DNA of 64,000 nt from Pelobates cultripes. Its lineage: Eukaryota > Chordata > Amphibia > Anura > Pelobatidae. The stretch is from the NCBI GenBank assembly GCA_933207985.1, contig OW240916.1, positions 82,786,700-82,850,699 of the forward strand. The letters run 5' to 3'. The translations under genes were made by a program, and so were the position numbers. The number at the start of each line of letters is the position of its first letter. Position 1 is the stretch's first letter. A model generated the notes under the pieces. That model worked only from the letters and a program-made list of their open reading frames with translations, had not been told where the DNA came from and ran no database searches. Positions 23,482-35,199 of this stretch are shown piece by piece.

Positions 23482-23893
23482 TTAAAGGGTTACTCAACGC
23501 ACCATGACTACTTCAGTGTCTAGAAGTAGTTGTGGTGTCTGGAGTCTGTCCAGCGTTTTGCTATGAATCCCTGCAATTACCAAGTTTATCCCCTTGTACG
23601 CCGAAGTTGTAACTCCACCTCCAGGAGCACTATGTTGTGTCATCTGTTAGCTCAGAACTAGAGGTCCTGACTGGCTAATGTCAGTTCTGTGCAAATTTTC
23701 TTGCACAGTGAAATGGTGGCTGGATCAGCTTCTGCAGCTCTGCATATGCTGGAAGAGCATCACCAAGCCACAAGGAGGCTCTGAAGTGGTGGGGACCCAG
23801 GTAAATCATTCCTAAACAGTGTCCCCCATTACTGGCTTACCAGGATAGTTTACAGCGGCCTATAGTGGTTATGATGCTTGGAGAAACCCTTAA
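23482..23893. mobile_element. TTAA-flanked MITE, diverged
   Basis: TTAA lies at 23482-23485 and 23890-23893. The left end AAGGGTTACTC and the inverted right end AAGGGTTTCTC match, followed by CACCATGACTAC-type arms. Confidence 0.7.
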
Positions 23894-24615
23894 AGGATCA
23901 GTGAGAATCTAGATATTCATTATAATCTTATGTATAGGGATCTTTGTATTTCCAACTCATCTGGCATCCTTTAACAACCATTATAAGGTTAACCCATGTA
24001 AGATCTCTTAACGGATTGTAATCTTTAAATTATTTCCTCTGATGTCACTGAGAACCACGGCGTGAGAGCGTACTCAAGGACAGCAAGGCAGAGGTCCCAA
24101 ATGGGACTCTTCTGCAATATCTAGGACACATGAGTTGTTTAGGTAAACATGGAGAAGTTAGACATTTTTAAACATGAGATGAAATTGGGAGGAGGGAGAA
24201 AATTAGAAACCATATGTAGCTATTGCTTGACTGTGTGAAGCAGCAATTTTGAAAAAAGACACAGCTGTTATTAATAAGCACAGTCAGCCAAAATGCAGTG
24301 ATTCAGATCCAAAACTGAACTTCTAAAACGTGGGCAGATTCACTGTGGACCACAGATAGAATAAGAAACTGTAGGGATTTATTGACTAAACCATGAATTC
24401 TAATGATATGATGACCATTAGGGTTACTCACAAAACTCCTAATTGTTTTTATTTTATTTGAGTCAGTAAAGATTTAACACGCTAAAAGTTAAATTGAGAA
24501 AATGAGCAATAGTTACAGCTTGGATATTTTCACCTAAAAGTTTGCAACTTTTGCAACTTGGTTTTAAATAAATACAATTCAGTGTTTTACAAAATTCTAT
24601 GAGTTTTTTATTCAG

Positions 24616-24652
24616 AAACAAGAAATAAATAAATAAATAAATAAATAAATAC
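24616..24652. repeat. (AAAT)n microsatellite
   Basis: A run of AAAT units lies directly left of a TTAA-family hairpin. Confidence 0.9.
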
Positions 24653-24662
24653 AGACATATAT

Positions 24663-24724
24663 CAAAAGAACACTATAGCGTTAGGAATACAAACATGTAT
24701 TCCTAACGTTATAGTGTCTCTTCA
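24663..24724. repeat. Small hairpin MITE
   Basis: A 22-bp stem with one mismatch is formed by 24670-24691 and 24696-24717, the ACACTATAGCGTTAGGAATA module also found at 44101 and in related form at 7201 and 27770. Confidence 0.7.
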
Positions 24725-24757
24725 CTGTTTACTATATTCAGCCCCCTGAAATTAAGT

Positions 24758-24835
24758 TTAACCCCTTAAGGACACATGACGTGTGACATGTCATGATTCC
24801 CTTTTATTCCAGAGGTTTGGTCCTTAAGGGATTAA
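24758..24835. mobile_element. 78-bp palindromic MITE, TTAACCCCTTAAGGAC type
   Basis: The left end TTAACCCCTTAAGGAC and the near-inverse right end GTCCTTAAGGGATTAA flank ACATGACGTGTGACATGTCA-like sequence. A second copy is at 27416-27495. Confidence 0.8.
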
Positions 24836-25341
24836 AGTGTCCCTTTAAATGGCAGGAACTAAGGTGTATGCACAAGACAAGAGATGTGTTAGGCATCCTA
24901 ATATTTACAGTGGCAGATTCACTCTAGCATTAAGAGTGTGAAGGACACAAAGAAAACAAGAAAACAATTGAAAGAAAAATAAATTTGATCAAGAAAATAA
25001 ATATTTACTATAATAAATGTAAAAGAACAGCTCTGACAGCAAAGACGGGAATGGTTTAAATCTCCCAGGTAGGACAGTTGTCAAGAAATATGGTGACTGA
25101 GGTTGTTCCATTAGCCTTGGGGTTGTAGCATAGAGGGTGCTTGACATCCACTTAAAATAGAACAATCAAACCTTCAGTTCTCAATATCCGTATTCATAAA
25201 ATGTTAGAGCACCCTTCATAAGAGTATCATTTACACTATAGTGTCAGGAACACACAGATGTAATTCTGAAACCATATTAGTAAAATTACTCTTTTTGTGT
25301 CCTGGCCCCCCGGTCTCTCTTTGAAAAGGTATTAACTTACC

Positions 25342-26322
25342 CAGTGGCGTACACATGACCCATGGGGCCCCGGTGCAAAAATTGACCCCCCCACACCCCC
25401 AGCGCTTACTCGGCGCGGGTCGGGGCCGCAACACATGGCGGCGGGCACCTGGTAGCATGGCTGCGACCCCGCAACCACGGTATGCTGCACACACACCTAA
25501 AGGACCACTACAGACACCCAGATCACATCAGCTCAATGAAGTGGTCTGGGTGCCAGGTCCCTCTAGTTTTAACCCTGCAGCTGAAAACATAGCTGTTTCA
25601 GAGAAACGGCTATGTTTCACTGAGGGTTAATCCAGCCTCTGGTGGCTGTCTCATTGACAGCCGCTAGAGGAGATTCCGCGATTCTCACTGTGAAAATCAC
25701 AGTGAGAAGACACTGAACGTCCATAGGAAAGCATTGAGTAATGCTCTCCTATGGGCGGATTAAAAGCGCGCACTCAGTAACAGACACACTAACACTTACA
25801 CACACACACACACACTCTAACACACACTAACACACACACACACACACACACTAAAACACACACACACTAACACTAACACGTGTTTTTTTTTAAAATTGAA
25901 TCCCCCCAGCCTCCTTACCTTTTGGAGTGCGGGGGGGATTCTGGGCTGTCTGTGTGGCCGGCGCGCGAGGGAGCATTCTCCCCTGAGTGCTTCCTCTTCC
26001 GCTCCCTCGCGCGCCGCGTAGGGATGCCGGAGCCGGAAGATGACGACATCTTCTGGCTCCGGTATCAGTGCGGTGCGCGAGGGAGCGGAAGAGGAAGCAC
26101 TCAGGGGAGAGTGCTCCCTCGCGCGCCGGCCACCCAGACAGCCCACCCGCCGGGGTCAGCAGGGCCAGCCTCGGGGGGCCCTGAGGTGGCCGGCTCCTGG
26201 GCCCCCCAGGAGAAGAGGCTGGCCCAGTAGGTACATACCGGGTCGCAGGGGTGGCCGGGCCCCCTGGTGGGCCGGGCCCGTTCGCAGCCGCGACCCCTGC
26301 GACCCTGGTATGTACACCACTG
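25342..26322 (-). mobile_element. Non-autonomous hAT element with internal CA repeat
   Basis: The left end CAGTGGCGTACACATGACCC and the inverted right end CAGTGGTGTACATACC are flanked by AACTTACC (25334-25341) and TACTTACC (26323-26330), an 8-bp duplication with one mismatch. Inside, left to right, are a GC-rich arm, a TTAA-type MITE (about 25495-25763), a CA repeat (25793-25880) and a GC-rich arm with a large inverted repeat around 25965-26130. It is the same architecture as 7819-8883, inverted. The GC-rich open frames are not genes. Confidence 0.85.
25793..25880. repeat. (CA)n repeat inside hAT element
   Basis: CACACACTAACACACA-type units, the complement of the TG block in the sister element at 7819-8883. 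Confidence 0.9.
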
Positions 26323-26761
26323 TACTTACCTTTTTTCCAATGCCGCGCTGGTTTCACCATGGCTGTTCCTGCCCTCATGACTGATATCAACAAATTTGAG
26401 AATCTTAGCCAATCCAATCCTTTCTTATGGGCAAATTGAATCACTGCATCTCTATGGGGAGCATTCAGTCTCTAATGAACTATCCACATTAGGGGGGACA
26501 CCAACAGTCAAGAATATAATTTTCGTCAATTTCACCCAAACACATCAGTGGAAAGTTACAGTGCACAGCATATCTAAACTGTGGAACTATAAAATGGATT
26601 TAGGGGCTGTAACAACACTGGGATCTTATGAAACCAGTATAGTAATTCACAATTTCGATGGCACTGTTTTGATAAACAATCAAACTTGTTGCCCAGTTTT
26701 AGGTTTGAGGTTTGGATATTTTCAGGTTTCCATTTTTATTAAAACTCTTGCTCTGTGCTGC

Positions 26762-26975
26762 TTTCATATTATTATTATAATTTTATTATTTATATAGCAC
26801 CATTAGATTCCATAGCACTGTACAATGGGTGGACTAACAGACATGTGGATCAGACAACTGGACATACAGGAACAGGGAGGTGGAGGGCCCTGCTCAATGA
26901 GCTTACATTCTAATGGGAGTGGGGTATAGTGACACAAAGGGTAAAAGTAGGGGTAAGGTAATCATTGGTATGTCT
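26762..26975 (-). mobile_element. L2-type LINE 3' end
   Basis: On the minus strand it reads AGCTCATTGAGCAGGGCCCT through TTGTACAGTGCTATGGAATC and TATAAATAATAAAATTAT, the same 3' UTR as 13180-13320. Confidence 0.7.
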
Positions 26976-27415
26976 CTCTCTCCCTCTCTCATTATTATTG
27001 TAGCTATTTATGTAACTGAAAATCTAACTTACGAGTTCAAAGTGTCTTTCCACAAACTAATTTCTAAGTACATTTATTGAAATAAGGACATTTTACTCTG
27101 AATTTTATTGCTGTAAAGCCCCAGAATAAACTCTATACACCTCATAATGTAAATATCCTGGAACATTGGAAAAATAGGATAGAAAAAAAGGACAAAGGAT
27201 TTGGACTCTAAACAGGGAACTTGGGAGTTATGAATCACCAAATGCTGACTATGTTATTATGAGGCCATGCCAAGTCTGAATTACAGCAATATTAGTTTCC
27301 TGTTTCGGTGTTGTTCTTTTATCTTCAGCAAGTAAAACAGATGTTGAATTCAGGTCAGGTGAATGTGCAGTCAAGAATATTACCCTTTAATGCCAGACAA
27401 AATAACATTAGTAGT

Positions 27416-27495
27416 TTAACCCCTTAAGGACACATGACACGTGTGACATGTCATGATTCCCCTTTATTCCAGAAGTTTGGTCCTTCAGGGGTTAA
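27416..27495. mobile_element. 80-bp palindromic MITE, TTAACCCCTTAAGGAC type
   Basis: TTAA flanked. The left end TTAACCCCTTAAGGAC and inverted right end TTAACCCCTGAAGGAC differ by one base. Sister of 24758-24835. Confidence 0.85.
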
Positions 27496-27569
27496 GCAGT
27501 GTGATTGGGATCCCAGCATTGCAACAAAGTCAACTGTGAGCTGCTTTTACAAGTCTCAATAAAGAATAA

Positions 27570-27827
27570 TTAAAGGGACACTATAGTCACCAGAATGCCC
27601 TATGGAAAAGTATTGGATTGGCTAAGATAAATTTGATTATCTCAGCCAAGGAGGAGGAGCGTGGGCTGGGCCAGCTGCAAGGAGACCCGTGCAGTGCTGG
27701 AAAAAGGTAGTAAACTATCTTTTTCACGGGTGGGGGCAAAAGGGGGGATGGTCACCTAAATGGTGTTTTCCCACCTATAGTGCCAGGAATACATGTTTCT
27801 ATTCTTGACACTGTAGCGTTCCTTCAA
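27570..27827. mobile_element. TTAA-type MITE with hairpin 3' module
   Basis: It starts TTAAAGGGACACTATAGTC and ends with the TAGTGCCAGGAATACATG / GACACTGTAGCGTTCC hairpin; the right TTAA has decayed to TTCAA. Confidence 0.7.
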
Positions 27828-27866
27828 CCATTTCCAGTGCCCACAATAAATTCCAAAGCCTTAAAG

Positions 27867-28002
27867 CAGGAGTAGACAACCTTTGGCACTCCAGACATTG
27901 TGGAATACATCTCCAATTATGCTCTTGCAGTCATAATGCTGGCAAAGGATAAGGGGATATGTAGTTCACAACATTTGGAGTTCCACTGGTTGCCGACCCC
28001 TC
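27867..28002. mobile_element. Short hAT-type MITE
   Basis: The left end CAGGAGTAGACAACCTTTGG and the diverged inverse right end (GGAGGGGTCGGCAACC) are flanked by CCTTAAAG (27859-27866) and CCTTAAAC (28003-28010), an 8-bp duplication with one mismatch. Confidence 0.75.
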
Positions 28003-28010
28003 CCTTAAAC

Positions 28011-28270
28011 GAATAGTTTAAACACATACAGCACTTTGACTTTCTGAAGTGGTTTATGGGTGAATAACTTGTCATCTTTTTTATTTTTTTTATTTAAGGA
28101 AAGTGCCTATTTCAATAGAAATCTGCACTTTTATAAGTGACCCTTGGTACAACTCCCCAGCTAGACAACCCTTGCTGTTACTTCCTGGTTGTTTAGCTCA
28201 CTGTTAGTTAAATTTAAGAGGCAGCAATTTCCCAAAGCACCTACCTTGCAAAGATTTATTATTGAGCTGT
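28011..28270. repeat. TTAA-family-like repeat body
   Basis: It contains GAAAGTGCCTATTTCAATAG and CTTCCTGGTTGTTTAGCTC, and resembles, in inverted orientation, the repeat at 53270-53632. Boundaries unclear. Confidence 0.4.
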
Positions 28271-28981
28271 AATACAGGTGACAAGTCTGTAATTGATCAG
28301 CCACAGAAAGGGGAGAAAGGAAGGCTCGCAGTAGCTGAACATACTAGATCTGCAGGTATCGCAAACCAAAGAAAACATGCAGAACAAATTGCAAAATTTA
28401 AAAAATTTAGACTAAGTAATGACAAGGTTCTGAACAAACATGTGTTTGCTCAACTGATATGGGTTAGCTTAGTGAAGTATGCAGTGAAGGACAAATAGGG
28501 TGCTAAATGGGATACAGGGATATATATCCCACGAGGTACATACTTAGTCAAAGAATAAAATGATTCCCAAGGACACCAATAGTTACTGCACAAAGATAAA
28601 AAAAGTGGTGTTCTAACCCTGTAGCTTTACCAGTAGCCACTACTTGCCTGTCGATATTGGCCACACAGTATAAAATGCTCAGGCATGTGTTCTGTGTTTT
28701 ACCAGCAAGATGCTAAAATGCAAGTGGTTGGTTTCCGTATTGGCAGCTGTTCTTAGCGATAGGTTACAAAAATGTAGCAACAAGGTTGCAAACTGATGAC
28801 AATTTATAGCTGCTACAAGCTACCACCAGCATTTGTGAATAATAGCAGTTTGTGGCAGATGATTATGAGCCTTTTATGTTGTGTTTTTTATTAATTTTTT
28901 TAATCCACTATTTTGGCCTAGATTTTGCAGTTTAGATTTCAATTCACTACAATTTGTACTTTGAGTAATTCTTATCATAGT

Positions 28982-29060
28982 TTAAAGGAATGCACCATAA
29001 CTACTTTGGATTTCTGTAGTGGTTATGTCGCCTGGAGAGACTGGGAGCTGTTAGAGGTTA
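28982..29060 (+). repeat. TTAA-type element 5' end
   Basis: It starts TTAAAGGAATGCACCATAAC, followed by a TAGTGGTTATG arm. No right end was found. Confidence 0.4.
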
Positions 29061-29182
29061 AGATGTCAGGGTTTTGCTAAAGTAAGAATTCAAAGGGAAT
29101 ATTAAATTTCAGGTCCGAGTAGCTGAATAGCTGAACTGAAAGCATGGCTGACAGCATTGATTTAAATACAGACCTAATATAC

Positions 29183-29319
29183 CAGGCTTCCCCAAACTCC
29201 GGCCCTCCAGATGTTGCTGAACTACAACTCCCATGATTCTATGAATGAAATAGATAGGCTGAGATTCATGGGAGTTGTAGTTTAGCAACATCTGGATGGC
29301 CGTAGTTTGGGGAAGCCTA
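29183..29319. mobile_element. 137-bp hairpin MITE, hAT type
   Basis: Almost the whole element is an inverted repeat: CAGGCTTCCCCAAACTCCGG on the left and the diverged inverse on the right, with inner arms CTACAACTCCCATGA / TCATGGGAGTTGTAG. It is flanked by a perfect 8-bp duplication TAATATAC (29175-29182 and 29320-29327). Confidence 0.9.
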
Positions 29320-29931
29320 TAATATACCTTTCCGTGACTACCCCTCCCATCTTCTTCTTCAGATGGAACATCTAGTCTCCTACAATGAAGTCTGTGTTCA
29401 CAGATGGATAAGCAAAAATGCCAGTATGGGTGGGGATGTTTTATTGTGTCTCACGCCGTGTATATTTTAGAAGGTGTTCAGAATTTGTATGGTGGTTATC
29501 ACTTTGCAGCTCTCTATGAAATCAGTGGTGCACATTTTGTGGCTTAGGTTAAAATTGCAACCTTTCAAGATGCTCAGTTGGACACAAACCAAAAAATTGC
29601 TGCGTAGATGAGGTAAGTAAAAATCAATGTCATGGGATTGGAATGCTCATTGGGAGTACTGCCTGCGTTTGTGTTAACACCGTTGGAGTACAAAGCTCAC
29701 TGCATACATTTAATAGATTACTGTAAAACTGGCAAGTATTGAATGTTGCAAACATTTCTAACCTCATAGTAATGTCTCGACAAACACAGCAGCAATTCAC
29801 TGACAAAAACAACAACCGTTTAATACCCCACCCCTACTGTTAAAGTTAGAGGGAAGGTGAAGCTAACTTTAGGTAAGTTAGAATTAAGGGACCCTATAGT
29901 ATGACACTTAGAATTTTAGGATTAAAGGAAT

Positions 29932-30387
29932 TTAAAAGAACACTCCATGTACACAACTACTACAACCTGCTGTAGTGGTTATGGTACGTGGAATGTACCG
30001 TGCTGTCCCAGATAATATAGCAAACCGTTTTAGCATAGTTTGGTAATTTACCTGGGTCCTGCCAGATGTCCTAGCCACATCAGCTGTGTCTGGACTTTTC
30101 CAGTGGGAGAAACTGGATTGCTCTGTAGAACAAAGTGAGCTGATGCAGGGCCAAGCTTGTTGGCTGAGAGTGCTCAGCTCACGCAATCCTGATTTGCTCT
30201 AAGCCGTGATATCTAAATTCTCCTACTGGGAAAGACTAAACGTAACTGATGCGGTGCAGGCACAGGTAAGTTGTCAAAGACTAATAAAAGAGTTTGACAT
30301 CTTATCGTAGAATGGTGCCAGGGTACTCCTAGCACCAGATCCACTACGACAGGCTGTAGTGGGTATGGTGCTCTGAGTGTTCCCGTA
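29932..30387. mobile_element. TTAA-type MITE, diverged
   Basis: The left end TTAAAAGAACACTCCATGTA and the right region CTGTAGTGGGTATGGTGCTC...GAGTGTTCCCGTAA are imperfect inverses. Confidence 0.55.
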
Positions 30388-30869
30388 AGCACATATATGC
30401 CATTTATTTAGATGTTGTGGACAAAGGCAAAACCAGGATCGCAGCAGCAGTCATGAGTTGACGGGCCCTTGAGTTCTGCCAGAACAGGATACGGACTACC
30501 CCTCTTGCTATTTAATATATTGCCTATTCAGGTATCCTAGGGAGCATGTGGTCCACAACTTCGGTTGGCGCAGACCACTTCTTTAAACACTCCCTTGCTG
30601 TCCTAGCCCTCAGTAAATGAGTCAGAATGCTGCCACCAGATTGCCATGGCAATGTTCTGACTCATTCACCAGAAGAGCGTTTACTGTGGTCTCCATCAGC
30701 CAGAGGTACAGGCCCCCATAGTATCCTTCAGAGACACTATGGGGGCCCAAGATGGACCAACAGGGATTGATGGATTATACGTCCTTGCTGCAAAAACAAA
30801 GTAGGATGGTGGTAAAAAAAGAAAAATTTTGAAAATAATTAGGGAACAAATATGGGGGAAGATTCCAAC

Positions 30870-31140
30870 ACATCCTTGGACAGCCTCCCCACACACATTC
30901 TCCCGCAGCTAAAACTCTCCACACATCCTCCCATAGCCAACCCATATGTAATTTTGCACACCTCACACTCATCCAATCTCACACGCATCCCACACATCCA
31001 AACCCACACATATGCCTATCATGCTCAATCAAACCACAGACTCATTGCACTCAGCCACACACACGTACATATCACACTCAAGCAGCCTCACACACATCAC
31101 TCCTAGCCAAACACACATACATGCATCACACTTTGCCAAC
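30870..31140. repeat. Degenerate CA-rich tandem repeat
   Basis: Units of ACACATCCTCCCATAGCCAA and ACACACATCACTCCTAGCCA type, about 30-40 bp and heavily diverged. Confidence 0.55.
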
Positions 31141-31984
31141 TCCCCCACAACAGTTGGGGGAAGGAGTGGGGACCCTTCATCAATTCTTGCACTGTGACCC
31201 TGTAATTTCCAGTTACTCCCCTGGTTGTGGACTTTATATCCCATTATTAACACCCAGGCAAAACTTTACTTAGAGTAACAGGATCTCAATTCCACAGTAT
31301 CATGAAGGCAGATACCTCTTAATTCTATCAGAATGTTAAATTTCCCCCTAAACATACCTAACTACTTCTAAATTTCCATTACAAAAATACATTGCTTTGT
31401 GACATATCATTACCACTCGTATTAAAACAGTGCTGTAACAAAGCCCATCATCATAAATGGCTCTTTAATATTGTAGTGGTCCTTGCAATGCAGCGACATT
31501 GTAGCATCAGCCTTAACGTTTGCGACTTTTTATTCTTCATTTAAATCTCAATATTTTTACAGTGAATCCTGACATCTGCTTCTGATCACTTGTATTTTGC
31601 TCTTTCAACTGTTATGGTATTACTTAATTCTATGAAATTTAATACAAATTTTTAGTACAAAGATTATTTTACACAGAGTTGTGAAATGCACTTGCTAAAT
31701 AACCTGGTAATAATAGCCAGACCTGCCAACTTTACCAGGACTGTAATAAATGAAGAAGTGGGTGAATAAAGCAAAGGGCCAGTGAATGAGCATGTTAATG
31801 GTACAATTACTGTCAATGTAAATGTGCCTGCCAATCAAGGAGCTGTGTTATGCTAGTACACGTGTGTAATGATGAAAAGCTTGCAAAGGACATCACTACA
31901 TTGTAGCAAGGAAGGGCGGCATGCCCTCACATCCCCTGATTGGATAATTAACATCATATGACCATAATCTTTAATGGCGGCGAT

Positions 31985-32110
31985 CATTTAAAAAAAACAC
32001 TCGAACCTGGAAGGTACTACAGCCAACTGAGGAAGCCCATATCGTCAAAACGCATTTTGGCACATCAAGACTGGACTTTAGAGACTGATAAGTGCTTGTT
32101 ATTTTATTTT
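31985..32110 (+). repeat. Repeat containing GTCAAAACGC motif
   Basis: CAACTGAGGAAGCCCATATC then GTCAAAACGCATTTTGGCAC, related to the ACGCGTTTCG repeat at 19862-20055. Confidence 0.4.
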
Positions 32111-32159
32111 ATTTTGGAGTTATACTGTTTATTGTTTTATTTTGTTTTCTTTACTTGGT

Positions 32160-32730
32160 TGTATAGGGACAGGTATTGGCAGTAGAAAGAGGGAAGTGCT
32201 CATACCATGTACAGAACACTGGTGAGACCTCACCTGGAGTATTGTACGCAGTACTGGAGACCGTATCTCCAGAAGGATATTGATACTTTAGAGAGAGTTC
32301 AGAGAAGGGCTACTAAATTGGTTCATGGATTGCAGGATAAAACTTACAAGGAAACTTAACATGTATAGCTTGGAGGAAAGACGAGACAGGGGGGATATGA
32401 TAGAAACATTTAAATACATAAAGGGAATCAACACAGTAAAGGAGGAGATTATATTTAAAAAACTACCACAACAAGAGGACATAGTCTTAAATTAGAGGGG
32501 CAAAGGTTTTAAAATAAGATCAGGAAGAGGGTAGTGGATGCATGGAATAGCCTTCCAGCTGAAGTGGTACAGGTTAACACAGTAAAGGAGTTTAAGGCTG
32601 CGTGGGATAGGCATAAGGCTATCCTAACTATAAGATAAGGCTAGGGACTAATAAAAGTATTTAGAAAACTGGGCAGACTAGATGGGCCGAATGGTTCTTA
32701 TCTGCCGTCACATGTTATGTTTCTTTAAAA
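32160..32730 (+). mobile_element. CR1-like LINE 3' end
   Basis: A decayed ORF2 tail (see 32207-32490) is followed by a 3' UTR ending with AGACTAGATGGGCCGAATGG and TCTTATCTGCCGTCACATG, which I recognise as the 3' end of a non-LTR retrotransposon common in vertebrates. Clade naming as CR1-like is by the encoded peptide. Confidence 0.65.
32207..32490 (+). pseudogene. LINE ORF2 C-terminal remnant
   Basis: From 32207 one frame gives a peptide with [18 protein letters not shown] and [11 protein letters not shown] motifs, typical of the region after the reverse transcriptase domain of CR1-type LINEs. The frame ends at a TAA at 32357. The family similarity continues in another frame (MYSLEERRDRGDMIETFKYI) until a TAG near 32490, so a small indel lies near 32350. 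Endonuclease and catalytic reverse transcriptase motifs are absent. It is a dead 5'-truncated copy with no host function. Confidence 0.7.
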
Positions 32731-33715
32731 AATATCAGTTTTTAGCACTCTAGTCTGTCATTCTATATATGAGTAGTCCAGGTTCCAATTCCAGGCAGGG
32801 GAGTGTCACCCCTATATATTGACACCAAGTGATTCCACCTTAGAGCCAAGGCATTATTGGGCTCTATTAAAGGTGAGAGTCTCCTTTTAATACCTGTGTA
32901 CATTTCACCACTTCAAGAGATATACTAAACCATCATTTCCTGTTTTTTCTGTCTTCTCTTGAAGAAGGTGGGGTGCCGCCTATATGAGCACCACTGCATT
33001 TATATAGAGCCTTTAAATAGAGCCTCTGAACATTGTGAGGGTTATTTCTATACTCGTTTGCACATTTCATTGTGTATAAGTACCATCTGCAATAGTGTTT
33101 CTTCTGTGCTTTTTCTCTTTTGTATTCTCTTTTATTATAAGTACAGCAAGATCTCCATATTTGTACAATAGGGGTAAGCTACCACTGCAAATATTCACTG
33201 TTTAAGTGCTCCACCCACCCACCTGATAATTGTTTGTCCGTCTAATAATGAAAAGCTGCCTGTTCTGTTGCCAGTCAGGGCTGGCCATACCATAAGTACT
33301 GTGGAAGAACCCAGGGCCGGATTAACATAGGGGTTGATGGAGCTGCAAAAAAAATTTTTTTTTTTTTTTTTCACACACACTACTGTTAGGTTTGCCACCT
33401 GACTGGTGTTTTACCAGCACACCCGGTATTTGAGGCTGCCTGGCCGTGCCGGTATTGCAGTAATACCGGCAATACAAATGCAGGTATTTTTCTCAGTATA
33501 AACGGAGATTACTCTGCAATACCAGCACTAACCAGTAGGGGTCACTGTGTGTGGAGAGAGGCAGGGATAGGAAGTTACAGCATATCACTCCCTGCCTCTC
33601 TCTACTCACTGATCCGCAGGGGAGCAGCTACACAACACAGAGACGCCAGACAGCAGCTCCCAGCCTACAGAAACAGCCTACAGCTCAGGTAAGTGAAGGA
33701 TGGGGGGGAAAGGCA

Positions 33716-34275
33716 GCAGGGAGACATGGGGACACTGAGACACTAGGGGACACTGAAAAACTAGGGGACACTGTGAGATATGGGGATGCTGAGACACACT
33801 GAGACACGTGGGACACAGTGTCCCCATGCCTCCAAGCCAGTGTCCCTATTGTCTCAGTGTCCCCTAGTCTCCCAGTGTCCCCTAGTCTCCCAGTGTCTAT
33901 GTCCCCATGTCTCTCAGTGTCCCTAGTGTCTCAGTGTCCACATGTCTCCCAGTGTCCCCAAATGTCTGTGTCCCCAAATGTCTGTGTCCCCATGTCTCCC
34001 AGCCAGTCCCCCTAGTGTCTCAGTGCCCCATGTCTCCCAGTGTCCCTATGTCTCCCAGTCAGTGTCTCTAGTGTCTGTGTCCCATGTCTCTCAGTGTTCT
34101 TAGTGTCCCCAAATGTCCCCATGTCTCCCAGTGTCCCCAAGTGTCTCCATGACTGTGTCTCCATGCCTCCCAGCCAGTGTCCCTAGTGTCTTAGTGTCCC
34201 CATGTCTTCCAGTGTCTGTGTCTCTGTGTCCCTAGTGTCTGTGTCCCCATTTCTCCCAGTGTCCCCATTGACTTC
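33716..34275. repeat. Minisatellite with orientation switch
   Basis: To about 33816 the strand carries GGGGACACTGAGACACTA units. From there to 34275 it carries the inverse, TAGTGTCTCAGTGTCCCC. The switch point is the palindrome GGGACACAGTGTCCC at 33810-33824. Confidence 0.9.
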
Positions 34276-34448
34276 CTGCTTCACTGGACACTGCTGTTAG
34301 GGGGTATGGATTTACTTGAAAGATTAAAGCATAAATTAGAGAGAGATTAGCATAGAGTGTGTGTTTTCTTAAAGCTGCATCCTTTGAGTTTCCCTCCAAC
34401 ACCATCTCCATTAGATACTTGACGCTTGAGAGGTATGACTAAGATTCT

Positions 34449-34979
34449 TGTCATGACTGGTAGTGTGGTGAATCACGCAGAACTATGTACCATCTACATA
34501 AACCGAACAGAAAATGATAAAACGTAAACCAGTCCTTAGAATGGCCGGACTAATACTTTAAAAACAGAGAATGGTCAAGGGAGCCAGAAATATACAATAC
34601 CATTTAACAAGCCAAGTCAGGGAAGCCAGGAATCAGAATAGTCAGGAATAGCCAAGGTCAAAATACTGGGAATATCAAAAACAGGACAAGGAAACGCACT
34701 CTCAGGATTCAGGAACCAGGAAGGAAAACCACGACAGGGCAATAACCTAGGTTAAATATCCCTCTGACTGCAGAACGTGTGTGTGTGTGTGACCCTGGGG
34801 GGCAGAGCTATATCTAGCTGCGACCGCGTGTTCGGCACCATCTTGAACCCGGGCAGGCAGCCGGGAGAACCCGGCAGAGCGGCTCCCGACTCGCTGCTGA
34901 GCAGGTAAGTTCAGTTCGATGGCGCGGTCGCACTGGTCCAGTGCGACCGCACCTCACGGCGAACCAGGGGCCGTGACAT
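34449..34979. mobile_element. Nested insertion inside hAT element
   Basis: The sister hAT copy lacks this block: there the host sequence reads AAGATTC directly into CGTAATTAGG, whereas here it is split. The ends look like TGTCATGACTGG and the rough inverse CCAGGGGCCGTGACA. It contains a short (GT)n and a perfect 27-bp palindrome at 34924-34950. A possible TTCT target duplication is seen but not firm. Family unknown. Confidence 0.6.
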
Positions 34980-35199
34980 TTCTGTAATTAGGCCCCATCA
35001 TAATTGTCAGCACCAGGCCCACTGGGCTCTTAATCTGGCCCTGGAAGAACCTGTGTGTTGGCCAAAATACCTTGCAATTCCTCGAAAGTGCATCAAAAAG
35101 ACTTTAGAATATGCTTTTAGTCTGCACTATAAACCAGTTCTCTCTATACCAGGTGACGGTAACAGTCGGCTGGGTGAGGAGCAGTACTATATTCTATAT

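Larger units (their letters stand above)
33312..35043 (+). mobile_element. Non-autonomous hAT element with flipped minisatellite (copy 1)
   Basis: The termini CAGGGCCGGATTAA and TTAATCTGGCCCTG are inverse with one mismatch and are flanked by a perfect 8-bp duplication GAAGAACC (33304-33311 and 35044-35051). The internal order is an A/T run, a conserved segment (AATACCGGCAATACAAATGC, AGTAGGGGTCACTGTGTGTG), a minisatellite (33716-34275), a right arm starting TTGACTTCCTGCTTCACTGG, and a nested insertion (34449-34979). No transposase frame. Sister copy at 54991-58016, same orientation. Confidence 0.95.

Noticed and set aside
25880..26444. Long GC-rich open frames on both strands
   Set aside because: They lie inside a hAT element with clear ends and target duplication; long frames are expected in GC-rich inverted repeats.
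33716..34275. Regular spaced repeats as a CRISPR array (also 55425-56625)
   Set aside because: Units are contiguous 17-18 bp variants with no spacers, in a eukaryotic transposon.
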